DNA from: Prevotella melaninogenica | GTDB lineage: Bacteria; Bacteroidota; Bacteroidia; Bacteroidales; Bacteroidaceae | Assembly: GCF_018127965.1 (NCBI RefSeq) | Contig: NZ_CP072350.1 | Location: forward strand, 372,001-436,000 | DNA: 64,000 bases | Direction of reading: 5' to 3' | In this document: piece after piece, positions 12,650 to 20,477 of the stretch | Numbering within the stretch: position 1 is the stretch's first letter | Layout of the letters: every line of letters starts with the position of its first letter | Notes under the pieces: generated by a model | Told to the model about the DNA's origin: nothing | The model's input: only the letters and a program-made list of their open reading frames with translations | Database searches by the model: none | Position numbers and translations under genes: made by a program

Positions 12650-14020
12650 ATGGACACAAAGAAGTTAAGACAAAAGATATTAGACCTTGCTATTCATGGT
12701 AAACTCGTTCCACAAGACCCGAACGATGAGCCTGCATCGGTCCTCCTTGAACGTATCCGAGCAGAAAAGGAACGCCTGATTAAAGAAGGGAAAATCAAGC
12801 GTAGCCGAAAGACTACAAAGACTTCTGATGCTACCTGTGATGAGCAGGAGGTGCCGTTTGAGGTTCCAAGTGGGTGGGTGTGGACAATTGTTGATAATAT
12901 TGCCCCTTCAATACTGTATGGAATTAATGAATCTGCAAAAACCACAGGAAAATATAAATTATTACGTATAACAGATATACAAGAGAACTACGTAAATTGG
13001 AATTATGTTCCATTTACCGATTATGATGAAGATAAAGCTAAGTCTTATTTATTGAAAGATGGGGACATTGTCTTTGCCCGAACAGGTGCTACTGTAGGGA
13101 AATCGTATTTGGTGGAAGGAATAAATCAAGAAACTCTATATGCTTCATATTTAATTAGAGTGCAGCCAAGTAAATACATTCTAACTAAATATGTAAAATT
13201 ATTCTTCGAATCAAATTATTATTGGGAACAAATTAAATTAAATTCTGTTGGAATAGGACAGCCAAATGTCAATGGAACTATTCTTGGCAAGCTAAATATC
13301 CCCATTCCCCCTTTTACCGAGCAGCAACGCATTGTTGAAGAAATAGAGCGTTGGTTCAAACTTATTGATATTATAGAACAAGGAAAGACTGACTTACAAA
13401 GCACTATCAAGCAAGCAAAGAATAAAATCCTTGATCTTGCGATTCATGGTAAACTTGTCCCTCAAGATCCAAACGATGAGCCCGCTTTAGAACTCCTCAA
13501 ACGTATCAATCCAAAGGCTGAAATAACTTGTGATAACGGACATTATCCGAAGTTGCCCAAAGGGTGGGCTATCTGCAGACTGGAAGATATTGTAGAATAT
13601 GAGCAGCCTACAGCATATATTGTAAAGTCAACTGCGTATAGTGATGATTATTCAACTCCCGTACTCACAGCAGGTAAATCGTTTATAATAGGGTATACAG
13701 ACGAAACAGAAGGTATCTATAATAATTTACCTTGCATTATTTTTGATGACTTTACGACAGCCTCCCGATTAGTTGACTTCCCTTTCAAGGTTAAGTCGTC
13801 AGCTATGAAAATTCTGCAAGTTAACAAAGGTGTTGATATAAAATATGTTTCACAATTTATGAGTATAACACGACTTGTTGGTGACACACATAAACGATAT
13901 TGGATTTCAGAATATTCAAAATTAGAAATACCTATACCTCCACAAAAGGAGCAACTAAGAATAATCAGAAAGATTCAGCAACTATTTAAAAACTTAGAAA
14001 CTATTGAGGAGAGCTTATAA
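12650..14020 (+). CDS. hsdS: Type I specificity subunit (HsdS), expressed copy
   Basis: Sequence-recognition subunit; its two target-recognition domains (TRDs) read the two halves of a bipartite site. The 456 residues contain the conserved repeat KILDLAIHGKLVPQDPNDEP twice, near residue 10 and near residue 262, each preceding a TRD. TRD1 spans roughly 65-230 and TRD2 roughly 300-445. The codons for NGHYPKLP, at the start of TRD2, lie in a 25-bp sequence (13533-13557) repeated perfectly inverted at 14535-14559. The gene ends in a palindrome shared with the convergent silent cassette. Only this copy has a start codon and both TRDs, so it is the one in use in this sequence. Confidence 0.95.
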   Translation: MDTKKLRQKILDLAIHGKLVPQDPNDEPASVLLERIRAEKERLIKEGKIKRSRKTTKTSDATCDEQEVPFEVPSGWVWTIVDNIAPSILYGINESAKTTGKYKLLRITDIQENYVNWNYVPFTDYDEDKAKSYLLKDGDIVFARTGATVGKSYLVEGINQETLYASYLIRVQPSKYILTKYVKLFFESNYYWEQIKLNSVGIGQPNVNGTILGKLNIPIPPFTEQQRIVEEIERWFKLIDIIEQGKTDLQSTIKQAKNKILDLAIHGKLVPQDPNDEPALELLKRINPKAEITCDNGHYPKLPKGWAICRLEDIVEYEQPTAYIVKSTAYSDDYSTPVLTAGKSFIIGYTDETEGIYNNLPCIIFDDFTTASRLVDFPFKVKSSAMKILQVNKGVDIKYVSQFMSITRLVGDTHKRYWISEYSKLEIPIPPQKEQLRIIRKIQQLFKNLETIEESL

Positions 14021-14559
14021 GCTCTCCTCAATAGTCTTTAATGTTGCAAAGAGGTGTTCTATCTTTGCGACAATTCTTTGTTGTTCAGCAAGAGGTGGGA
14101 GGGGAAAGAACATCGTTACAAAATCACCATTATTGAATCCTGCTTGAGCGGTTCTTGAAATAGATAGTATTTTTTCTTGATAGATGCTTGATAAATAAAA
14201 AAAATAGAGATAGTTCTCGTCTATTAAATTGAAGTACTTGACAGAAGCCTTTGCCATTGCAACATTATAAGCTCCTGCTTCAGCTCTAAAAACCTTTCCT
14301 AAAGATGCACCATAACGCGCTAATAGAATATCCCCTTTTTTTGTTTGTTTTGTAGCTGTTTCTATTGGAATATAAACAGGAAGAGGAGATTCTCCATAAT
14401 CTCGTATTTGATATAGTCGAATATATCCATCTGAAAAATATTCTCTAAATTGACTCTTGGGAGGCTGTGCTCCACCGATTATATTTATAATATTATTATG
14501 AGGAACCCATACCCAATTATAAGGAATGCTGTATGGCAACTTCGGATAATGTCCGTTAT
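13533..14559. repeat. Invertible segment bounded by perfect 25-bp inverted repeats
   Basis: The 25 bases at 13533-13557 occur as the exact reverse complement at 14535-14559. The core ATAACGGACATTAT is also present inverted at 16353-16366. Recombination between the first pair would swap TRD2 of hsdS for the TRD in the silent cassette while keeping the reading frame, because both repeats encode the same NGHYPKLP residues. A tyrosine recombinase gene starts 44 bp beyond the outer repeat. Confidence 0.85.
14001..14034. repeat. 34-bp perfect palindrome at convergent hsdS ends
   Basis: CTATTGAGGAGAGCTTA is followed immediately by its reverse complement. It forms the last codons (TIEESL plus stop) of both hsdS and the facing silent half-gene. 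It results from the homologous 3' ends and may also act as a two-way terminator, though there is no T run. Confidence 0.85.
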
Positions 14560-14626
14560 AGTCTACGTTATTGTTATGATATTCATTCAAAATCAATGTA
14601 ATATGGTAACAACATTTCAAAAGCAT
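14015..14626 (-). pseudogene. Silent half-hsdS cassette 1 (one TRD)
   Basis: A minus-strand frame coding a single HsdS TRD with its trailing coiled region, from NGHYPKLP (the inverted repeat, near 14550) to EQQRIVAKIEHLFATLKTIEESL. It lacks a first TRD, the central KILDLAIHGKL repeat and a credible start codon; residues upstream of the repeat look random and overlap the recombinase start. Its TRD sequence (for example IIGGAQPPKSQF, LLARYGASLGKVF) differs from both TRDs of the expressed gene. It is best read as a stored alternative specificity that is expressed only after inversion of 13533-14559. Confidence 0.85.
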
Positions 14627-15406
14627 CTTGCCAAAACTAATTTGGCAAAAAACACCATCACATCATATCTGTGGACGGTGGACTATTTCCTTAATCATTA
14701 TAAGGAGGTGAACAAGAAGAATCTTTTGGCTTACAAAGGGTATTTGGTAGAGAACTTTAAGCCACAGACTGTTAACCTGCGGTTGCAAGCGATAAACAAA
14801 TACTTGGAGTTTACGAAACAGGAGAAGCTTAAAGTGAAATTCGTCAAGGTTCAGCAAAAGAACTTTCTGGAGAATGTAATCAGTGATGCTGATTATAAGT
14901 TCCTGAAAACAAAGCTCAAAACAGATGGTTATGATGAATGGTACTTTATCGTTTGGTTTATGGCAGCAACAGGTGCACGTGTTAGTGAACTTCTGCATAT
15001 CAAGGCAGAACACGTGCAAGTAGGTTATCTTGACTTGTACAGTAAAGGAGGAAAGATTCGACGGCTGTATATCCCTAAGACTTTACGAATAGAAGCGACT
15101 AAATGGATTAAAGAGAAAGAACTATCATCGGGTTATATCTTCCTCAATCGTTTCGGGCAACGGATTACGACACGAGGGATAGCTCAGCAACTGAAGCATT
15201 TTGCAGAGAAATATGGATTGAATCGTGATGTGGTCTATCCTCACTCCTTTCGCCACCGATTTGCCAAGAATTTCCTCGACCGCTTCAATGATCTTGCTTT
15301 GTTAGCCGACCTTATGGGGCATGAAAGCATAGAGACAACGCGTATCTACCTGCGACGTACTGCCAGCGAACAGCAGAAAATTGTAGATAGGGTAGTGAAT
15401 TGGTAA
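14603..15406 (+). CDS. Tyrosine recombinase, probable hsdS invertase
   Basis: Site-specific recombinase of the phage-integrase family, 267 residues. The ATG at 14603 is chosen because a normal SAM-like N-terminal domain (MVTTFQKHLAKTNLAKNTI) begins there; the upstream in-frame extension overlaps the silent cassette. Catalytic residues are all visible: Arg126 in ATGARVSELL, a Lys near 149-151, His214 and Arg217 in PHSFRHRFAK, His240 in LMGHESI and Tyr249 in TRIYLRR. It sits between the two silent hsdS cassettes. Recombinases of this type, next to hsdS genes, drive specificity switching in other Bacteroidetes and in mycoplasmas; this role is inferred from position and the inverted repeats. Confidence 0.92.
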   Translation: MVTTFQKHLAKTNLAKNTITSYLWTVDYFLNHYKEVNKKNLLAYKGYLVENFKPQTVNLRLQAINKYLEFTKQEKLKVKFVKVQQKNFLENVISDADYKFLKTKLKTDGYDEWYFIVWFMAATGARVSELLHIKAEHVQVGYLDLYSKGGKIRRLYIPKTLRIEATKWIKEKELSSGYIFLNRFGQRITTRGIAQQLKHFAEKYGLNRDVVYPHSFRHRFAKNFLDRFNDLALLADLMGHESIETTRIYLRRTASEQQKIVDRVVNW

Positions 15407-15537
15407 TAGATATTATTGCTTTTCATAAAAGATATATTTAGTGTTCTCCTTTGGTATGATATTTGCTCATACAGTATTGAGATGTATTGGTAAATACAAG
15501 TATCGGTAAAATAAATCTCAGAAAGGAGGTGTATAGA

Positions 15538-15759
15538 ATGGGTAAAAACCAACATGTTGTCCCAAAAGATGGACGATGGGGAGTTAGAGGAGAAGGTAAT
15601 TCCAGGTTAACTTCAACTTTTGATACTCAAGCAGAGGCTATTGAGAGAGCTCGTGAGATTTCAAGAAATCAGCAATCTGAGCTTTTTATTCATGGTCGCA
15701 ATGGACGTATCAGAGAGCGTGATTCGTATGGAAACGATCCGTTTCCTCCACGAGGCTAA
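15538..15759 (+). CDS. Small DUF2188 protein
   Basis: A 73-residue protein that begins MGKNQHVVPKDGRWGVRGEG and ends with a DPFPPRG-type tail. Both features, plus FDTQAEAIERAREI and LFIHGRNGRI, are typical of DUF2188, a family of unknown function often found near restriction-modification or mobile genes. The start is firm: an AAAGGAGGTG Shine-Dalgarno sequence, unusual for this phylum, lies seven bases upstream. A terminator hairpin follows directly. The gene lies between the recombinase and the second silent hsdS cassette, within the restriction-modification island. Confidence 0.85.
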   Translation: MGKNQHVVPKDGRWGVRGEGNSRLTSTFDTQAEAIERAREISRNQQSELFIHGRNGRIRERDSYGNDPFPPRG

Positions 15760-15778
15760 GTATTGTCTTTAAGGATGT

Positions 15779-15814
15779 GCCAGAGGGATAAATAATCTCT
15801 CTGGCTTTATTTTT
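15779..15814 (+). terminator. Terminator after the DUF2188 gene
   Basis: GCCAGAG (15779-15785) pairs with CTCTGGC (15799-15805), followed by TTTATTTTT. It runs to the stop codon of the facing silent hsdS cassette. Confidence 0.75.
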
Positions 15815-16375
15815 ACATAGCTAATTCTGTTGCTATTATATTGAGAATGGAAAACAGTTCTTCTATTTTGGTAACAATTCGCAGCTGTTCTGATAGGGGA
15901 GGAAGGGGAAATCTTATTTCTTCAATTATTCTTCTGGCAACTCTCTGCTGACCAACAACTCCATTAAAAGTACCAATGCATTGCTGTATAAAGGAATCCG
16001 ACTTGAAGCAGTATAACGCATATTTAGGGTTGATATTTAAACTTCTAAATATATATAGTTCTGTTGTACCTGCACCAATTCCATTAGGTAGTTTTTCCAG
16101 AATCATAGATTTCCGATTTTCTAAACAAGGAGAAATCTTTGCTACAGCAATATCACCATCTGCAAAATGAGTAAATCCTGCCTTTATATCATTCCATTTC
16201 CTTTTTTCGTATTTGAAGGCTCCACTATATCCATCATCAATATATACCATAGGGACAAAACCTGCATTTATATTGTCTAAAACTTTATTCTTTGGATTAA
16301 TCGTAAACACCTCTTTAATCTTTGGATTAGACCAAGTCTTTGGCAACTGCTTATAATGTCCGTTATACCTTATGT
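15813..16375 (-). pseudogene. Silent half-hsdS cassette 2 (one TRD)
   Basis: A minus-strand single-TRD fragment of about 185 codons. It opens with YNGHYKQLPKTW, encoded by a diverged copy of the recombination repeat (14-base core at 16353-16366 plus GGCAACT), and ends with EQLRIVTKIEELFSILNI, the HsdS linker helix. No start codon or first TRD is present. The TRD (INPKNKVLDN, AVAKISPCLENRKS) differs from the other three, giving a fourth TRD in the locus. Because it has the same orientation as cassette 1, it too could enter hsdS by inversion with 13533-13557, taking the recombinase with it. Confidence 0.8.
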
Positions 16376-16494
16376 TTGAGTTTGTAAGAATAGGTTATGC
16401 CCATCTATTTTAAGCATCTTGTTCATCTGTTTGGATAGGGGGTTGAAAAGTCATTACATAAATTTGAGGAGATTACTTAAAATAATGTGGAAAA

Positions 16495-16690
16495 ACACGT
16501 GAAAAAAGTAAGGTTGCAAGTAGCGGGAAATCAATTAGTTATGAAGTCGTGCAAGAAAAGGTGCTTAGTTAGGCTTCATAAGGGCGTTAACAAGACCTTA
16601 AAAGGGCATCTTTTACAAGCCAATTAGGCATCTTCTCGAAGGGAAAAGAGCATGTATTGTTTTTGAGATGTTCGAAAAGAGTTTACAAAT
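16495..16690. repeat. AAGGGCGTTA-type repeat
   Basis: About 200 bases align with 40010-40205: GGAAATCAATTAGTTAT, AAAAGGTGCTTA, AGGGCGTTA, AAGGGCATCTTTT, CAAGCCAA, AGAGCATGTATTG and AAAAGAGTTTACAAA occur in the same order. It lies between the restriction island and the M15 peptidase gene. No coding capacity is visible. Confidence 0.75.
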
Positions 16691-16800
16691 CTGTCTTCCA
16701 GTCCACTCGTCCACTAACTTGTGTTCTTCTGTTACCTTGTCTTTTATTAGAAGCAACTCGTTCACTTGTCCACCTTGTTCACTCGTCTACTCACATTACT
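16690..16800. repeat. ACTCGTC/ACTTGTC tract repeat
   Basis: Short units CACTCGTC, CACTAACTTG, CACTTGTCCAC and CACTCGTCTAC, interrupted by TTACCTTGTCTTT. The same units recur in many intergenic gaps of the window. The open frames here are translations of the repeat. Confidence 0.7.
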
Positions 16801-16813
16801 ACATATATCTTCC

Positions 16814-16844
16814 TTGGAATCGTTTTTTTTGTGTTGTACCTTTG
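16814..16844 (+). promoter_or_regulatory. Bacteroidetes-type promoter of the M15 gene
   Basis: TTG at 16814-16816 is separated by 20 bases from TACCTTTG at 16837-16844, matching the TTG-N19/20-TAnnTTTG consensus. It lies 67 bases upstream of the start codon at 16911. Confidence 0.7.
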
Positions 16845-16910
16845 CATCGTCATCAGGAATGAAGGGATGACGGACTGAGTTTTAGTAAAGAAAATAATCT
16901 ATAATAATTA

Positions 16911-17402
16911 ATGTGTATGATCAACGATAGTCATTCTAATGAAATAGATTTTGAGGAGCGACTCTCTCCACATTTTACGGTGGGCGAGATGATGCGCTCG
17001 GGGAAGGCGGTGGGCATGGGTGTTAAGAACGTGCCTGAGGTGAATCCTGCGCTGGGAGAGGCTTCGAGAGAGGAGGTGATAGAGAACCTTCGGGAGCTTT
17101 GTAGATGCGTCTTAGAACCGCTTAGACAGCGTGTGGGACGTGTGATAGTCGTGGGAGGTTATCGCTGTGAGGCTGTGAATAGGGCTGTTCATGGGGCTGA
17201 ACATTCGCAACATATGCGGGGTGAAGCGGCTGATATTCATGTCACAGGACTGGAAATGTGTCGGAAATATGCGGCAATTCTCTCTCAAACAGACTTCGAT
17301 CAGATGATTCTTGAGCCACAGGATTCGATAAAAAAGCGGTGGATTCACATCAGTTATAGGCGTGATGGGAAGAATAGACACCAGATTCTTGGGGCAAAAT
17401 AG
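16911..17402 (+). CDS. M15-type zinc peptidase (peptidoglycan-cutting)
   Basis: Predicted D-Ala-D-Ala type or endolysin-like peptidase of the M15 family, 163 residues, with no signal peptide. Zinc and catalytic residues are visible in SQHMRGEAADIHV (His101, Asp108) and WIHISY (His146). The N-terminal HFTVGEMMRSG segment is typical of the phage-related M15 group. ATG 16911 and ATG 16917 are both possible starts. In many Bacteroidetes genomes a peptidoglycan hydrolase travels with an HU-like protein and a smalltalk protein, as here (18007 and 19089), although repeats separate the three in this window. Confidence 0.88.
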   Translation: MCMINDSHSNEIDFEERLSPHFTVGEMMRSGKAVGMGVKNVPEVNPALGEASREEVIENLRELCRCVLEPLRQRVGRVIVVGGYRCEAVNRAVHGAEHSQHMRGEAADIHVTGLEMCRKYAAILSQTDFDQMILEPQDSIKKRWIHISYRRDGKNRHQILGAK

Positions 17403-18006
17403 GGGAGAAAAGGCGGTGAAAGATTTCACTTTTTTGTCGCCGAAGGTCTGAGAAATACTTTTTAAGTTACTGACTGTAAATATTTTAATTATTTACGTGA
17501 ATATCTTTTCATATTTTTAATCGTTTATGTTTATGATGAAGTATGTTTTTACGTTTTTGTGTTTTCCGACTTTTACCTTTATATTTTTATACGTTTTTGC
17601 GTTATTGTGTTTTTAGTTATTTCTGTGTTTATCTTTTTATTTGTTTACGTGTTCATTTATTTACTTGTTTACTCGTTTACATAATTTTACACTTTTTTGT
17701 CGCAGTATGTCTTTTAGGTAGTTGTCCCTCCCCCTTCTTTTTGTGTGGGGAGGGGGTGAGGACTGGCGAATTACAAGGGCGATGAAGAGTCTTCAGTAAT
17801 AGGTTTGCCACTTCAGTTTAAGATGGTATCACACAGAGAAAAGGAGGACACGGAGGAGTAATAAAAATAAAGCGATGTAAGTCGCAGAGGCACCGTCGTG
17901 CGTGGAGCCACGGGAAGGATTTGCCTCTGTCTTATTAGAGCATTGAGTTAAGATTTCATTTTTTCATTTCAATAATTTCTTTGTTTCACTTTTAAATTTT
18001 CAAGTT
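17403..18006. other. T-rich spacer with partial palindromic repeat
   Basis: No gene. At 17430 and 17690 there are TTTTTTGTCGC boxes (GCGACAAA on the other strand). From 17520 to 17690 the plus strand is very T-rich. A CCCTCCCC/GGGGAGGG hairpin lies near 17728-17756. A partial copy of the CGGAGG palindromic element (left arm only) spans about 17790-17935. Confidence 0.6.
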
Positions 18007-18528
18007 ATGTCAATCAAATTTCGTATGTATCAGGACAATCGTAAGAACAGCAAGCGCAAGGGTTATTGGTATGCCCGTGCGGTGTCTCCAGACCTTGTTA
18101 GTGTTAAGGATCTCGCTCTGCGTATCAGTGAGCGTTGCACCGTAACCGAGCCAGACATCTTGGCTGTCATCAGTGCGTTGGTGTTCGAGATGAATCAGGT
18201 CCTCAAGGATGGTAACCGTGTGAAGCTCGACGGATTGGGAACTTTCCGCGTAGGTATTCACTCTCAGGGTGTCCAGAAGGCGGAAGACTTTAACGCACAG
18301 AGAGATATCTATGGTGCGCATGTGCTTTTCGCGCCAACGGTGACTATCGATGCGATGAAGCGTCGTGTGAAGACCCTCATCAGCGGTTTGCGTATTCAGG
18401 AGGCTGTGCAGTATGATGCGCCTAAGGCTACCGAGAAGGCGAAGAACAAGGGCAAGAAGAAGGAGAATAAGCCTTCTGCTGGTCCAGAGCCAGGTGAGGC
18501 TACTGCCACTACTGAGGGCCACGCATAG
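18007..18528 (+). CDS. HU-like DNA-binding protein
   Basis: Nucleoid-type protein of the Bacteroidetes HU/'HIG' group, 173 residues. The HU fold covers roughly residues 20-130: VSVKDLALRISERCTV, DILAVISALVFEM, and VKLDGLGTFRVGIHS, which corresponds to the beta-arm region. The last 35 residues are Lys-rich then Pro/Glu/Thr-rich (EKAKNKGKKKENKP), a tail likely to contact DNA or RNA. A smalltalk micro-gene lies downstream, the usual companion. The copy is intact, and the ATG at 18007 follows an AT-rich leader. Confidence 0.9.
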   Translation: MSIKFRMYQDNRKNSKRKGYWYARAVSPDLVSVKDLALRISERCTVTEPDILAVISALVFEMNQVLKDGNRVKLDGLGTFRVGIHSQGVQKAEDFNAQRDIYGAHVLFAPTVTIDAMKRRVKTLISGLRIQEAVQYDAPKATEKAKNKGKKKENKPSAGPEPGEATATTEGHA

Positions 18529-18668
18529 TCGATTGGTTTGAGAGATGAGCGTGGGGGAGTGTCAAGTTTGCGCCCCTCCGCTCTCCGTTTACCCTAAATC
18601 GCTTATTAGGAAACAAAGTTATTGTAAGAACGTAACATATTGGCTTCTGATGAGCAAGAGGGGTTTAG

Positions 18669-18985
18669 TATGGGTCTTCAGGATTTTGGAGTGATGAGTT
18701 TTGCCACTTGTGTTTAGTGTTTGAAGCAATGTCACACGGAGTCACGGAGAGGACGGAGGTAAATGCAATGTTATGGAGGCACCGTCGGTGCATAGAGTGA
18801 CGGAGCTTGTTTGCCAATTTTATTAGCTTAAATACAAAGCGTTTATCCAAAAATAATGGTCAAGAATCTGTAAACTATACCTCCGTCGCTCTTTGTGCCG
18901 TCGGCACCTCCGTAACATTGTGCGTTACCTCCGTCGCCTCTGTGACTCCGTGTGCCTATTACCCCATATTTCGGAAGAACCTTTA
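18669..18985. repeat. CGGAGG palindromic repeat, full copy
   Basis: It begins at GGGTCTTCAGGATTTTGG and ends at CCCATATTTCGGAAGAACC. Left-arm GGAGTCACGGAGAGGACGGAGG pairs roughly with right-arm CCTCCGTCGCCTCTGTGACTCC across an AT-rich centre. The copy at 36843-37195 is the same element in opposite orientation, which defines both outer ends. Confidence 0.85.
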
Positions 18986-19088
18986 GTATTCACTTTTAGT
19001 CCAAATCGGCTCGGATACAATGCCGTTAACAAGAAGGGACGGCAGTGTGATCTGCTTGCCGATTGGGCTTTTAATTTATTTAGACGTT

Positions 19089-19181
19089 ATGATTAAACCT
19101 ATTTGGAAGAATATCCTGCATATTCTCGTTACCGTACTCACAGCGTTAGCAACCACGTTGGGCGTCAGTTCTTGTATGTAA
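19089..19181 (+). CDS. Smalltalk micro-protein (30 residues)
   Basis: A 30-residue reading frame: MIKPIWKNILHI, then a hydrophobic segment, ending in GVSSCM. This matches the smalltalk family of Bacteroidetes, very short membrane or lipoprotein-like peptides that follow HU-like DNA-binding genes and often precede an amidase or peptidase. The function of the family is unknown. It is too short for most gene callers. Here it lies 560 bases after the HU-like gene, separated by a palindromic repeat, and no amidase follows. Confidence 0.75.
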   Translation: MIKPIWKNILHILVTVLTALATTLGVSSCM

Positions 19182-20477
19182 AACTCCTCCCATAAACCCC
19201 AGTCTTGGACTTAGACAATCATTGTCAGTCACTTTTTAAGACTTAGTTAGGCACTCTTATATATTTGAATTACAGGTGCTTACGCTGAAAATAGGCGACG
19301 TATATGTAGGTTACGTGCGACTTTATGGGAGGTTGTCCCCGACAGCGAAGTAGCTTCTGTGCGACAAAAAGGGAGTCTTTTTCCTGATTGTTCGACGGAT
19401 AGGGAGGAGCAGAGAGACGGATAAGGAGGTTTGTCTCCTTATCTTTCTCTTTTCTTTACAAATATATCCTATTTGTGTTCTTTTCTTTTTGTTTTCATCG
19501 TTACTAATTTGTTTGCTACTCTTTTTGTTTGATTTTCTACCTTTGTAATGTTGTGTAAATCAAATGATTGTGGAGTGTCGCGACAAATTAGTAACTTTCT
19601 TCGGTTGAGGCTGTTTGCAGATCTGCGACAAATAGGTAGATTGCTGAAATAATTAAACTTTACACTTTTTGTCGCAGGATTATATAAATATATATTCATG
19701 GGTAATTCAGAATTCATAATTCAAAATTCATAATTATGATTACTACTATAATTCACAATTCACAATCCTCTGTTAATTCAGAATTCACAATTATTCGAAC
19801 GAAGTTCTCATCAGTACGTCATAATTATGATTACCGATGTAGTGACAGTTCAAAGCGCAAGGGTTAAAACACAAATCATAAAGTTCAATGTTCAAAGTTC
19901 AATGTTCAAAGGATAAAGTTTTAGCGTAATTCGAGAAATTCGTAGTCGATGAAGGTTCTATGATAATGAGTAAAATTTGTTTTTGTGTTGACGAGTTGAC
20001 GAGTTAACAAGTTGGACGAGTTGACGATTTGCTTGTTATAACGTCTAAATTTGTTCTCATGTTACTTTGTCTCTCTTTGAAGTTGACGAGTTGACGAGTT
20101 GGACAAGTTGCTTGTTATAAAGCTAAATTTGTTCTCATGTTATTTTGTCTCTCTTGGAAGTTGACGAGTTGACAAGTTGGACAAGTTGCTTGTTATAGTG
20201 TCTAAATTTGTTCTCATGTTACTTTGTCTCTCTTGGGAGTTGACGAGTTGACAAGTTGGACGAGTTAACAAGTTGCTTGTGATAAAGTCTAAAAAAACAG
20301 AGCAACAATTTAGCTTGTTACTCTGTTTTATATTCTTATAAAAGGATAGCTCACTGTTTACACCCCTATTTCTCTTAAATCAGCGGTTACGAGTTCGGAG
20401 AATCCTTGGGGTATCTCGGTAATTAATTACCCCCTCCCCCTTCGGGGAGGGATGGGGTGGGGCTTCTTCTTCTCCTC
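19182..20477. other. Repeat mosaic without genes
   Basis: About 1.3 kb of stacked repeats. In order: GCGACAAA boxes (19310-19690); AATTCATAATTC/ATTATGATTACC units (19697-19850); a GTTCAATGTTCAAA plus AATTCGTAGTC block (19870-19965); a tandem ACGAGTTGAC repeat (19991-20293); an ACAGAG..CTCTGT hairpin (about 20296-20331) that could end yfhO transcription; and a CCCCCTCCCCC/GGGGAGGG hairpin (20400-20462) abutting the yfhO stop codon. Confidence 0.65.
19991..20293. repeat. Four tandem units of about 78 bp
   Basis: Each unit reads TTGACGAGTTGAC(G/A)AGTTGGAC, then TTGCTTGTTAT, AAATTTGTTCTCATGTTA and TTTTGTCTCTCTT. The units are about 78-80 bp with few differences, so the tandem expansion is recent. 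Single relatives occur at 24530-24695, 44845-44985, 53485-53620, 55900-55990 and 60820-61075. Confidence 0.85.

Noticed and set aside
14450..14602. N-terminal extension of the recombinase
   Set aside because: It overlaps the silent hsdS cassette and inverted repeat; the family start fits the ATG at 14603.
16657..16878. Short frames upstream of the M15 peptidase
   Set aside because: They translate the ACTCGTC tract and run through the promoter at 16814-16844.
19991..20293. CRISPR array
   Set aside because: The four units are near-identical over their full 78-80 bp with no unique spacers, and no cas genes are present.
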